A DNA stretch of 13,177 bases from Candidatus Goldiibacteriota bacterium (GTDB taxonomy: Bacteria > Oederibacteriota > PGYV01 > DSYL01), in NCBI GenBank assembly GCA_026418955.1, contig JAOAAI010000208.1, positions 1-13,177 of the forward strand. Direction: 5' to 3'. A program made the position numbers and the translations under genes. Below, in pieces: positions 1-7,011 of the stretch. Position 1 is the stretch's first letter. Each line of letters begins with the position of its first letter. The notes beneath the pieces are model-generated. The model was given only the letters and a program-made list of their open reading frames with translations, did no database searches and was not told the origin of the DNA.

Positions 1-183
1 AAGTGCATCAGGTTGGGGTAAATTTTCCATTTCTTCAATTTGTTTATAATATTTAAAACTTCTTCCTGTTGCATAAACAAAAAAAATTTTTTTTCTTATC
101 TTTTCAAGATATTTTTTGAATTCATTAAGCCCTTCTGTATCGCCTATGATAGTCCCATCAATATCAGTAATTAACATTAACAT
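1..183 (-). CDS. HAD-superfamily phosphatase, sucrose-phosphate-phosphatase-like, N-terminal fragment (runs off the left edge)
   Basis: Only the first 61 codons are present. The N-terminus reads MLMLITDIDGT, the HAD motif I, with the expected nucleophile Asp7 and acid/base Asp9. Motif II is visible as VYATGRS with Thr39. The spacing between the motifs and the ATGRSFKYYKQI segment resemble the sucrose-6-phosphate phosphatase / mannosyl-3-phosphoglycerate phosphatase (HAD-IIB) group, which would hydrolyse a sugar phosphate in the cytoplasm. The cap and motifs III and IV lie outside the window, so the substrate is unknown. Two ATG codons in frame (183 and 177) could start it; both lie inside the end of lnt, giving a 20- or 14-nt overlap and suggesting translational coupling. 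No strong ribosome-binding site decides between them. Confidence 0.75.
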   Translation of the reverse strand, partial: MLMLITDIDGTIIGDTEGLNEFKKYLEKIRKKIFFVYATGRSFKYYKQIEEMENLPQPDAL

Positions 184-1705
184 TTTTTCTTATACCATTA
201 AATATAATAATTATTATCATCATAAATAAAATAAAAAAAACGAACCAATCACCATATTTTGTATAAATCGTGAGATTATTTTTTTCATTATAAATTACAT
301 CCTCTGTTAATATATCTCTTTTAAATAAATCTGTTTTTGAAATTATTTTTCCATCATGATTTACAAACCCAGAAATACCAGATGCAACACATCTAATAAG
401 TGGTACTTCATTTTCAACAGCACGCATTATAGTATTTTGAAAAATCTGAGCAGATGCTGGAGTTTTGCCATACCATGTTTCATAAGATAAATGAACAAGT
501 ATAACAGCGCCTTTTCTTATAAACTCCCTTGAAATCTCTGGGAATAAACTATCATAACATATCAAAGTTCCAATTTTTATATTCTTATAAATAACAGGTT
601 CTATTTTATTACCTGGAGTGAATCCTATATAACCATATCTTCTTACAACCTTTTTAATAAATGGAAATATATTCTGTAATGGCACATATTCACCAAAAGG
701 AACTAAATGATATTTAGAATACTCACCTTTTATATTACCATTTTCATCAATTATAAAAACAGAATTATAATATTTTTTTTCACCATTTTTACCTATTTCA
801 ACTTTATCAGAGCCGATTATATGCCATACCCCTTTTATCCATCCTGCTATTTCTTTGGCACGCCATTGCTCATAATTTAAAACTCCAGGGTAGCCTGTTT
901 CTGGCCATACTATTATATTTGGTTTTTCTTGTTCTAATTTTAATATCATTTCTTTTATTATTTTTAAAGCTTTTTCTTTGTAATTCCATGCCCACTCAGC
1001 AACATCTTGAGAAATATCTGGTTGCAATATTGATATTTTAAGATTTTTATAAACATATTTTGATTTTATATTCACAATTAATGTAAAAATAACAAGTATC
1101 ATTAGAATAATAATTAAAGCAAAACTTTCAATTTTAATTAAATTTATCTTTTCTCTTAAAATCATAGTTGTTAAAAAAATATTTACAAAATAGATTAAAA
1201 AATTAGCACCAGCCACTCCTGTTATTTTAATAATTTTTATAAAAGGAAGAAAAATTACCTGACTCTGTGCAGGAGTCTGTAGTGGAAATCCAGTAAAAAG
1301 CCATTCTCTTACATATTCTAAAATTGTAAAAATTAACGGAACTGAAAATAGATACTCAATATTTAATTTACGTTTCAAATAAAAAGATATAAGTAATGAA
1401 ATACCAATATACAATGAAATATATAAAGATAGAGCAATCCATGCAACATAAGCAAAAATACCCATTGGACGGACATTACATAACCAATAAAGTGATATAA
1501 GGTAAAACACAGAACCAGATAAAAAACCATAAAAAAATATCCTTTTATAATTATCCTCTTCATAAAGAATTAAAAAAAGCGGAACAAAAGCAACCCAGAT
1601 AAGAAAAAAAGTAAAAATAAAAACATTTTGCTGAATAAAATTTGGAAATGAAAAAGCAAGCAATATGCCCGATATAATACTTAATAAAATATTTTTTATC
1701 TTCAC
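164..1705 (-). CDS. lnt: Apolipoprotein N-acyltransferase (Lnt)
   Basis: Inner-membrane enzyme that adds the third acyl chain to the N-terminal cysteine of lipoproteins, the last step of lipoprotein maturation. The 513-residue protein has about seven hydrophobic segments in residues 5-212, then a nitrilase-like periplasmic domain (about 222-475) and a final membrane helix (about 485-505), as in the family. The catalytic triad is visible: Glu269 in VWPET, Lys331 in KYHLVPFGEYVP and Cys383 in ICYDSLFPE; Glu339 matches the family's extra conserved glutamate. The usual SND-like loop is replaced by LSYETWYG (about 406-413). The start is GTG at 1705, with GAGGAG just upstream; an overlapping ATG (1707) is followed at once by TGA and cannot be the start. 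It has its own sigma-70 promoter and is followed by an overlapping HAD gene. Family assignment is secure. Confidence 0.96.
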   Translation of the reverse strand: MKIKNILLSIISGILLAFSFPNFIQQNVFIFTFFLIWVAFVPLFLILYEEDNYKRIFFYGFLSGSVFYLISLYWLCNVRPMGIFAYVAWIALSLYISLYIGISLLISFYLKRKLNIEYLFSVPLIFTILEYVREWLFTGFPLQTPAQSQVIFLPFIKIIKITGVAGANFLIYFVNIFLTTMILREKINLIKIESFALIIILMILVIFTLIVNIKSKYVYKNLKISILQPDISQDVAEWAWNYKEKALKIIKEMILKLEQEKPNIIVWPETGYPGVLNYEQWRAKEIAGWIKGVWHIIGSDKVEIGKNGEKKYYNSVFIIDENGNIKGEYSKYHLVPFGEYVPLQNIFPFIKKVVRRYGYIGFTPGNKIEPVIYKNIKIGTLICYDSLFPEISREFIRKGAVILVHLSYETWYGKTPASAQIFQNTIMRAVENEVPLIRCVASGISGFVNHDGKIISKTDLFKRDILTEDVIYNEKNNLTIYTKYGDWFVFFILFMMIIIIIFNGIRKNVNVNY

Positions 1706-1734
1706 ATGCTCCTCACAAGTATTAAAATTATTTT

Positions 1735-1763
1735 ATAATATATCAAGGATTTTTTTTTGTCAA
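1735..1763 (-). promoter_or_regulatory. Sigma-70-type promoter for lnt and the HAD gene
   Basis: On the minus strand, TTGACA (1763-1758) is followed after exactly 17 nt by TATTAT (1740-1735). This is a perfect -35 box and a 5/6 match to the -10 box at ideal spacing, about 30 nt before the lnt GTG. The spacer begins with a run of eight A residues. Its position just after flgK implies that lnt is transcribed independently of the flagellar genes. Confidence 0.8.
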
Positions 1764-1852
1764 TGAAGGATTGGAATATTTATAAGTAGATTTAATAAAA
1801 ATACTTTTGTTTTATAAATTGTAAATTATAAATCTGAAATTATAAATTTATT

Positions 1853-4003
1853 TTACTCCCACCTATCAGATGGAGTAGCCGTTCTATTTATCAACATATT
1901 CAACATTTGATCAATTATTGATAAAAGCCGCACAGATGCATCATAAGCTCTCTGATAAGCTCTTGCTCTGGCAAGTTCTTCATCTTCATTTACCCGCGTT
2001 ATATTATCCTGCATTTGTTTATATAAAGCAAGTGAAGCCTCATATTGAGCCATGATATTTATACTTGTATCGAGTTCTCCTTCTAGCCTTCCTACAATTA
2101 TAGAATAATATTCACCAAATTTAATATTTTCTGTGATATTTAATGTCTGGATTAAATTTCCAACTTTATCATTCATAACAAATGGGATTATCATATTTGG
2201 AGCACCAGTGGATGGATCTGTTATCCTCTTAACCCCAAAAGAAAATCTCTGATTTTGTGTATCAAAACTAAATGGTAAAAGCATATATGGTTTTCCACCT
2301 GTTATTCCTATAATATTGGAAATTGTAGCACCTATTATCTCTTGATTATTCCATTGTGTTTCTGTTCTTATATTATTATAATCAACAACCACTGTTCCGT
2401 ATTTATAGGGCTGTATATTCAAAATAATATCCATTGTATCCCATGATTTTGATAAATCAGCACCTGTAATTGAATTTTTAATAAGAGAGCCAATATAATT
2501 AATAGGACCAGAACTCTGCTTTTCCTGATATAAATCAAATCTTTGAAGAAGTAAAGTATTAAAATTAGAATTTGGAACTGTTCCATTGCTATTTAATTCC
2601 TGTACAACTAATAATTGATTTGAAAAAATATAAATTTTCCTACTTGTTTCATCAAATATTGCAGACACTTCTGAAACATTGGTATTTATTTTATTAATCA
2701 GACTCGCAACAGTTTCATTACTATTATATGCAATATCAATACCATTTATTCTCAAAATTCCATTTCTACCAAGTGTTGTTCCTGCAGTTATAGACAAAGT
2801 TGCATTGGTCAACCAGTTATTCACTATTTTGTTTTCAAGATTAGCTATTATATTGGCAATATCATTACTCCCAAAATGTTTATAAGTTATTTTTGCTCCG
2901 GCAAAAAGTTCTGGACTCACTGAAATATCAACAGCTCTTGAACCAATAAAAAAATCAAGATTGCTCTGTTTGCCAGAATCATCAAGTCCAGTTCTATGGA
3001 TTCTATTAATAACCGTTATCATACTGCTAGCAAGATTATCAAGTTGTATTTTATACCACTGTATTGCCTCATCACGGGCTGCTAAAATACCACCAAGACG
3101 TCCTTTTGTTATTAAATCATTGATTTTAACAGGTGGTGCTCCTAGAAATTCAAAAAGACCTACATCTTCTTGTTTTGAATCTCTTATACTACCCATAGTA
3201 GTTAAAGCATTATAACCATCTGCACCATTTACAAGTATGTGCCCATTTATATGCAAAACAACTGTCCCATCAGAACGGGTTCCATAATCAAAATTAATAA
3301 GTTCTGCTAGTTTATTCATTGCTTCATTTCTTTTATCAAGTATATCATTTGGATTCTGACCAATACTATAAATATTGGCTATCTGTTTATTATATTCATG
3401 TATCTGTCTTAAATATTGATTAATTGACTGAATTGTAAGACGCAAATCTTTTGTAAGTTCTATTTGCATATTGGTAAGGGTTGAAGATTTTGCATTAAAA
3501 TAATTTGTAATTCCTTGAGCGGTCTGAAAAATTTCTCTTCTTGCGGCTTCTACCTCTGCCTGATATTGAAGTTTTAATGTAGGATTAGTTTCTGTTTCAG
3601 CCCTATATGCAGCATCAGCGAGTTTTGCCCAGTCATCATAAAATTCCTGTAACTGTGATTCAAGTCCACCTGTAATACCGTCTATTTCAGGAAAAATGGC
3701 TCTTAGCGATTCATAGGTCCTATTTAACATTTCCCATTTTCCTAAATACTGTCTTTGCAACATTATCTGCTTGTCCAGATAAATATCTCTAACTCTTTCT
3801 ATTGATCCAATTTTTGATCCTGTTCCTATCTGTCCCTTTATTCCTATATATGTTATTGCCTCTGTTGCAGTAATAATTGCAATCTGTTTTGAATACCACT
3901 CATTGTTCATATTTGCAATATTATGATTTGTGGTGTTTAAAGCTGCAGTGTGTGTTGTTAAAGACCTCAAAGCAGTATTAAGTGCTGCATTTATTGTAAC
4001 CAT
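1853..4003 (-). CDS. flgK: Flagellar hook-associated protein 1 (FlgK)
   Basis: FlgK is exported through the flagellar secretion system and forms the first junction layer between hook and filament. The N-terminus (NAALNTALRSLTTHTAALN, then NHNIAN) is the flagellar rod/hook helix with its conserved Asn-rich motif. The C-terminus has the FlgK signature (about NEDEELARARAYQRAYDAS, then LLSIIDQMLNMLIN), followed by an 11-residue tail. At 716 residues it is longer than enterobacterial FlgK (about 550). The extra length is in the middle, where residues about 400-470 resemble a flagellin hook IN motif (LRINGIDIA...VASLINKIN), a module also found in FliD. The motif after NHNIAN is NMNNEWYSKQ instead of the common NANTPGYSRQ. 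The open frame extends to a TTG at 4009, but the ATG at 4003 sits 9 nt from GGAG and is chosen. It follows flgN by 18 nt. Confidence 0.95.
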   Translation of the reverse strand: MVTINAALNTALRSLTTHTAALNTTNHNIANMNNEWYSKQIAIITATEAITYIGIKGQIGTGSKIGSIERVRDIYLDKQIMLQRQYLGKWEMLNRTYESLRAIFPEIDGITGGLESQLQEFYDDWAKLADAAYRAETETNPTLKLQYQAEVEAARREIFQTAQGITNYFNAKSSTLTNMQIELTKDLRLTIQSINQYLRQIHEYNKQIANIYSIGQNPNDILDKRNEAMNKLAELINFDYGTRSDGTVVLHINGHILVNGADGYNALTTMGSIRDSKQEDVGLFEFLGAPPVKINDLITKGRLGGILAARDEAIQWYKIQLDNLASSMITVINRIHRTGLDDSGKQSNLDFFIGSRAVDISVSPELFAGAKITYKHFGSNDIANIIANLENKIVNNWLTNATLSITAGTTLGRNGILRINGIDIAYNSNETVASLINKINTNVSEVSAIFDETSRKIYIFSNQLLVVQELNSNGTVPNSNFNTLLLQRFDLYQEKQSSGPINYIGSLIKNSITGADLSKSWDTMDIILNIQPYKYGTVVVDYNNIRTETQWNNQEIIGATISNIIGITGGKPYMLLPFSFDTQNQRFSFGVKRITDPSTGAPNMIIPFVMNDKVGNLIQTLNITENIKFGEYYSIIVGRLEGELDTSINIMAQYEASLALYKQMQDNITRVNEDEELARARAYQRAYDASVRLLSIIDQMLNMLINRTATPSDRWE

Positions 4004-4012
4004 TTCCAATTA

Positions 4013-4016
4013 CTCC
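4013..4016 (-). promoter_or_regulatory. Ribosome-binding site that decides the flgK start
   Basis: GGAG (within GAAAGGAGTA) lies 3 nt from the in-frame TTG at 4009 but 9 nt from the ATG at 4003. Normal spacing favours the ATG, removing two residues from the longest open frame. Confidence 0.7.
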
Positions 4017-4021
4017 TTTCT

Positions 4022-4534
4022 TTAAATTTTGGTATCAAATTTTGAATCGTTTCTAATTGTTTCTGTTTTTTTCTGCCCATCCTTTGTGTAGGTTATTTGT
4101 GTTGGATTTTCTATTTTATTTTTTATATTTCTTACAAAATCAACATATTCAATATAGTTTTTTAGTAATCCTGTATTTTTTTGATTTATCAATTCTGTCT
4201 CTTTAACAATATTTATTAATTCTTTAATAGCATCTTCTATTTCTCTGGCATCTTTGATATCAATCCTGGCAAGAACATCTCCTAATTTAATAGTGTTTGT
4301 CTTCTGTAACCCAACTTCACTTATCATCAGATCAAAAACCAATCCTTTTTCATCTTCTAATTTTTTTATTGATGAGATAATCTCATTTTGTCTTTTTATT
4401 ATGTCATCAATTGATTTAATATCCTTATCCGCTAGTGCCTTATATTCAGTACTAATCAATTCCTTCAATGAACTATATAATTTTTTTTGCTCTATGATAA
4501 TATTTAAAAATTTTTCTTTCGTTTGTTTTTTCAT
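4022..4534 (-). CDS. flgN: Flagellar export chaperone FlgN
   Basis: FlgN is a cytoplasmic, mostly helical chaperone that keeps FlgK and FlgL export-competent and brings them to the export gate. The 170-residue product is charged and predicted all-helical, with the family pattern of a first long helix, a segment ALADKDIKSIDDIIKRQNEI (about 33-52), a KKLEDEK turn, and a C-terminal helix with LINQKNTGLLKNYIEYVDFV (about 115-134) followed by a YTKDG turn near 149. Length is within the usual 140-170 range. It lies between flgM (8 nt before) and flgK (18 nt after), the classic flgMNK order, which is strong support since FlgN sequences are poorly conserved. The nearest purine-rich stretch, GGAAGA, overlaps the flgM end and is far from the ATG, so translation may be coupled to flgM. 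Confidence 0.88.
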   Translation of the reverse strand: MKKQTKEKFLNIIIEQKKLYSSLKELISTEYKALADKDIKSIDDIIKRQNEIISSIKKLEDEKGLVFDLMISEVGLQKTNTIKLGDVLARIDIKDAREIEDAIKELINIVKETELINQKNTGLLKNYIEYVDFVRNIKNKIENPTQITYTKDGQKKTETIRNDSKFDTKI

Positions 4535-4542
4535 TTATGTTA

Positions 4543-4842
4543 TTAATCTTCCATCAAAAGTCGTGCTGCAAGTTCATAAGCAGGTATTCTTCTATTTTCA
4601 ACTATCCGCTCCTGGATTGCCTTTTCAACTAATTCTTTTCTTATATCCGATAATTGATTAATATTTACAACTGCTTTGCTTATTATACGTGCCTGTCTTG
4701 AGAGTTCAACTCTGTCTCTTATTACTCTACCTTCTATATTTTCATTTGGTTTTTGTATCTGATTGTTTTTATTTGCATTCACATCTGCGATATTCTGCGG
4801 CAAAATAGGTCCTATATTTCCAGTATTATTTATTGTAGCCAT
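4543..4842 (-). CDS. flgM: Anti-sigma-28 factor FlgM
   Basis: FlgM binds sigma-28 (FliA/SigD) and blocks late flagellar transcription until it is exported through the completed hook-basal body. The 99-residue product has a low-complexity, Asn-rich and probably disordered N-terminal half, then the signature DRVELSRQA (43-51), then helices ending in IRKELVEKAIQERI...IPAYELAARLL (67-96), the sigma-binding region. Both length and pattern fit the family. The frame extends to an ATG at 4848, but GGAGG lies only 2 nt from it and 8 nt from the ATG at 4842, so the shorter start (MATINNTG...) is preferred. It leads the flgM-flgN-flgK group and is preceded by a sigma-28-type promoter candidate, which fits the known feedback in which FlgM represses its own promoter's sigma factor. 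Confidence 0.93.
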   Translation of the reverse strand: MATINNTGNIGPILPQNIADVNANKNNQIQKPNENIEGRVIRDRVELSRQARIISKAVVNINQLSDIRKELVEKAIQERIVENRRIPAYELAARLLMED

Positions 4843-4850
4843 ATCCATTA

Positions 4851-4855
4851 CCTCC
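4851..4855 (-). promoter_or_regulatory. Ribosome-binding site that decides the flgM start
   Basis: AAAAGGAGGTA on the minus strand has its GGAGG core 2 nt before the ATG at 4848 and 8 nt before the in-frame ATG at 4842. The second spacing is normal, so 4842 is the likelier start. Confidence 0.7.
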
Positions 4856-5082
4856 TTTTATTTATTTTTACAATATATATATCGTATTTGTTTAAAAAAA
4901 CTTTAGTAATTTTTTATTGTTTTTTATTAAAAACTCTAATAAATACAACTATTCTTCATTCATACTTCTTCTTTAAACTTGACTCTGCGAAAAACTTTAA
5001 TATAGATTTTTAAAGTATTTAATTGTAGTTTTTATCTCAATATGAAATATATGGTAAATTGAGCAAATAAGGAAAATCCATT
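4856..5082. other. AT-rich intergenic region between the zinc-ribbon gene and flgM
   Basis: This is the largest non-coding gap inside the flagellar cluster. It contains the sigma-28-type promoter candidate near its flgM end and a second isolated TAAAGTTT (4999-4992) with no matching -10. A weak 6-bp inverted repeat (CTCAAT/ATTGAG, 5036-5063) follows the zinc-ribbon gene but lacks a U-tract. No credible open frame, tRNA or other RNA gene is seen. Confidence 0.6.
4879..4905 (-). promoter_or_regulatory. Sigma-28 (FliA/SigD)-type promoter upstream of flgM
   Basis: The minus strand reads TAAAGTTT (4905-4898), 11 nt, then TACGATAT (4886-4879). The known sigma-28 consensus is TAAAGTTT-N11-GCCGATAA: the -35 element matches 8/8, the spacer is exactly 11 nt, and the -10 element matches 5/8 including the core CGATA. 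It ends 36 nt before the flgM start at 4842, leaving room for a short leader with the ribosome-binding site. The surrounding sequence is very AT-rich, which makes chance TAAA and TTT runs likely, but CGATA at exact spacing is less so. This would make flgM-flgN-flgK late genes. Confidence 0.75.
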
Positions 5083-5412
5083 TTACTTCTTATTATTCAT
5101 CCCCTTTTCTATCTTTCCCTTGCATTCATCACATGTTGTACCTTTTATAACTGGCTTGCCGCACAAACTACATTTGAATTCTTTAAGTGGACCTCGCAAT
5201 TTTAAATTTCCATCTCTTACAAATCTTAAAATCTGCGCCTGTGAAACACCAGTTTTCTCACAAACTTCCATCACACTTGCAAGTGGATTTTTATTTAAAT
5301 AATCCTTAACTTTTTTCAATTCCTTTTTATCTTCAAGATAACACTCAGGACAGAGTTCTTCGCTACCTTCACTGTCAAAAACTCTACCACATCTTTCACA
5401 ATTTTTTAACAT
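5083..5412 (-). CDS. YvyF-type flagellar operon protein: zinc ribbon, HTH, zinc ribbon
   Basis: The 109-residue protein resembles the flagellar operon protein family TIGR03826 (YvyF of Bacillus subtilis), usually found beside flgM, flgN and flgK. It opens with a CxxC pair (Cys5, Cys8) and a second pair (Cys21, Cys24), forming a probable zinc ribbon. A central segment (about 45-72, VMEVCEKTGVSQAQILRFVRDGNL region) looks like a MerR-like helix-turn-helix. A C-terminal pair of CxxC motifs (Cys81/Cys84 and Cys94/Cys97) forms a second zinc site. The basic tail is typical. Its role is not settled; a regulatory or RNA/DNA-binding function is an inference from the HTH and zinc sites. AAGG lies 7-8 nt before the ATG. 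It follows flgJ by 55 nt and may be the last gene of the rod/ring transcript. Confidence 0.85.
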   Translation of the reverse strand: MLKNCERCGRVFDSEGSEELCPECYLEDKKELKKVKDYLNKNPLASVMEVCEKTGVSQAQILRFVRDGNLKLRGPLKEFKCSLCGKPVIKGTTCDECKGKIEKGMNNKK

Positions 5413-5467
5413 TTATTTACCTTTTTGAATTTATTTATATAATTGAATAGGCTAATCAGGAATTATT

Positions 5468-5839
5468 TTATTTGTTTATCTCGTTATTTTTTGCTTCTTC
5501 TAATTTGGCTAACTGATTATAAAGAATTGCGGCAAGACCGATACCACCTGCTTTTGAAAATTCTCTTGATATTGCATTATCATAAAAATCATAAAAAATA
5601 TCTTTAGCTATTGAATTGCCAAATAATGGATCCTCAGGAATGGTCTTTCTCATCTGTTTTAACAAATAAGATAAAAATATTGATTCAAATTCTTTTGTCA
5701 CACTTTCTAATTGTTTTAAATATTCTGTTTTATTTTTATTCTCAACTTTCTTTGCCTGAATCTCTGCTTGCTGCACAGTATTGGCAAGATTTAGCATCTC
5801 TTTTCTTGCTATTATTTCAGAGTTAAATAAAAAATCCAT
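5468..5839 (-). CDS. flgJ: FlgJ-type rod-binding protein lacking the muramidase domain
   Basis: This short protein of 123 residues matches the N-terminal rod-binding (rod-cap) domain of FlgJ: an amphipathic helix FESIFLSYLLKQMRKTIPED (51-70), then DPLFGNSIAKDIFYDFYDNA and SKAGGIGLAAILYNQL (95-110). In enterobacteria FlgJ has about 313 residues with a C-terminal glucosaminidase; here the frame simply ends after the rod domain, as in many non-enterobacterial species where the peptidoglycan hydrolase is encoded separately. This length is therefore not a truncation. The product is expected to reach the periplasm through the flagellar export system and help assemble the rod. GGAG sits 8 nt before the ATG, 18 nt after flgI. 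No separate hydrolase gene is present in the window. Confidence 0.92.
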   Translation of the reverse strand: MDFLFNSEIIARKEMLNLANTVQQAEIQAKKVENKNKTEYLKQLESVTKEFESIFLSYLLKQMRKTIPEDPLFGNSIAKDIFYDFYDNAISREFSKAGGIGLAAILYNQLAKLEEAKNNEINK

Positions 5840-5857
5840 ATATTAATCTCCTTTTTA

Positions 5858-6976
5858 TCACATTATTTCAATATCTGCATGCAATGCATTGGCTGCACGT
5901 AATGCCTGTAAAATTGCTATTATATCCTTGGTAGAAGCACCCAAAACATTTAAAGCGTTTACTAAATCTTGTACATTTACTCCTTGCGGTAAAACCACCA
6001 GTTGATCTCCACCACCTTCTACTTTTATATTTGAATCTTCATAAACCATTGCAGAAGCACCAGGTAAAAATGGGCTTGGTTGAGATATTTGTTTTCTTAC
6101 ATTTATATTCACATTAAAATTACCATGTGAGACAGCACAGGAATCTATTGAAACATCCATTCCCATTACAACTGTTCCTGTCCTTTCATTTATTACAACT
6201 TTTTCAGAACGTTCCTCTGTTTCAACATATAATCCCTCTATGGCTGCCGCAAATTCAACATAATTATTTTGAAAATCAAATGGCACGCTAATTTTTATTG
6301 TGCTTGCATCAACAGCACTTGCAATTTCACCCCAGAATTGTGAATTAATCACATCCGTGATTCTATATGCAGATGTGAAATCAGGAATAAATAAAATAAG
6401 ATACATATTATTTTTATCATCAACAAATGTTACAGGAACTTCCCTTTCAACTAACCCGCCACCAGGAACCCTACCAACAGTTGCCCTATTTTTAAGAGAA
6501 ACAATTGATGAAATTGTAGAATCACCAGGTCCAGTTGATATAGGTCCCTGTGCAACAACATAAATATTATCATCTATACCTTTCAAATTTGTTTGTAATA
6601 AAACTCCACCTTCTAAACTTCTTGCGTCTCCCATAGATGATACAACAACATCAACTTTATCTCCCTTTTTTGCAAAAGGAGGTAAATTTGCAGTCACCAT
6701 CACAGCAGCCACATTTCTCACTTTTATCTGATTTGCAGCATCAGAAAGTCCATAATTCTTGAGCATATTTGTAATGGCCTGATTTGTAAAAATTGTTGTT
6801 TTTGTATCACCGGTTCCTTTCAAACCAACAACCAACCCAAAACCGTTCAGTTGATTATCTCTTACGCCTTTAAAACGCGCTATGTTTCTCACCCTTAGTT
6901 CCACTCCAAAAATTTCTGATATGACAAAAATAAAAAGTATAAATAACAAAACTATTTTAAATTTACCTTTTATCAT
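5858..6976 (-). CDS. flgI: Flagellar P-ring protein FlgI
   Basis: FlgI assembles into the P ring around the rod in the peptidoglycan layer. The 372-residue precursor has a Sec signal peptide (basic MIKGKFK, hydrophobic core to about residue 20, likely cleavage near FG|VELRV at 24/25). Family motifs are clear: VRNIARFKGVRDNQLNGFGL (29-48) then VVGLKGTGD, VAQGPISTG (141-149), the GRVPGGGLVERE segment (168-179), RTGTVVMGMDV (265-275) and the C-terminal helix with LVNALNVLGAS and AANALHADIEIM. Length is normal. GAGG lies 7 nt before the ATG. It follows flgH closely (35 nt) and precedes flgJ, the order usual for flgH-flgI-flgJ. Assignment is essentially certain. Confidence 0.98.
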   Translation of the reverse strand: MIKGKFKIVLLFILFIFVISEIFGVELRVRNIARFKGVRDNQLNGFGLVVGLKGTGDTKTTIFTNQAITNMLKNYGLSDAANQIKVRNVAAVMVTANLPPFAKKGDKVDVVVSSMGDARSLEGGVLLQTNLKGIDDNIYVVAQGPISTGPGDSTISSIVSLKNRATVGRVPGGGLVEREVPVTFVDDKNNMYLILFIPDFTSAYRITDVINSQFWGEIASAVDASTIKISVPFDFQNNYVEFAAAIEGLYVETEERSEKVVINERTGTVVMGMDVSIDSCAVSHGNFNVNINVRKQISQPSPFLPGASAMVYEDSNIKVEGGGDQLVVLPQGVNVQDLVNALNVLGASTKDIIAILQALRAANALHADIEIM

Positions 6977-7011
6977 ATCATCACCTCAATAATAATATAT
7001 ATTATTACAAA

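Noticed and set aside
1823..1847. Direct repeat AAATTATAAAT-CTG-AAATTATAAAT between flgK and lnt
   Set aside because: Very low complexity in AT-rich spacer DNA; no third copy, no stem followed by U-tract, so neither a terminator nor an operator can be claimed.
2961..3215. Plus-strand open frame inside flgK
   Set aside because: Antisense shadow of a conserved gene; the composition reflects flgK codons read backwards.
4254..4661. Plus-strand open frame of 135 codons across flgN and flgM
   Set aside because: Lies antisense to two well-supported genes, has no homology-like motifs and no plus-strand ribosome-binding site or operon context.
4974..4999. Second TAAAGTTT (-35-like) upstream of flgM
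   Set aside because: At the required spacing the -10 position reads AAGTTTAA, which shares no core CGATA with the sigma-28 consensus.
5036..5063. Inverted repeat CTCAAT/ATTGAG after the zinc-ribbon gene as a terminator
   Set aside because: The stem is only 6 bp with a 16-nt loop, and the minus-strand transcript continues with AUAAAAAC, not a U-tract.
5468..5839. flgJ as a truncated or broken gene
   Set aside because: The rod-binding domain is complete and ends cleanly; single-domain FlgJ is common outside enterobacteria, and no remnant of a muramidase domain follows.
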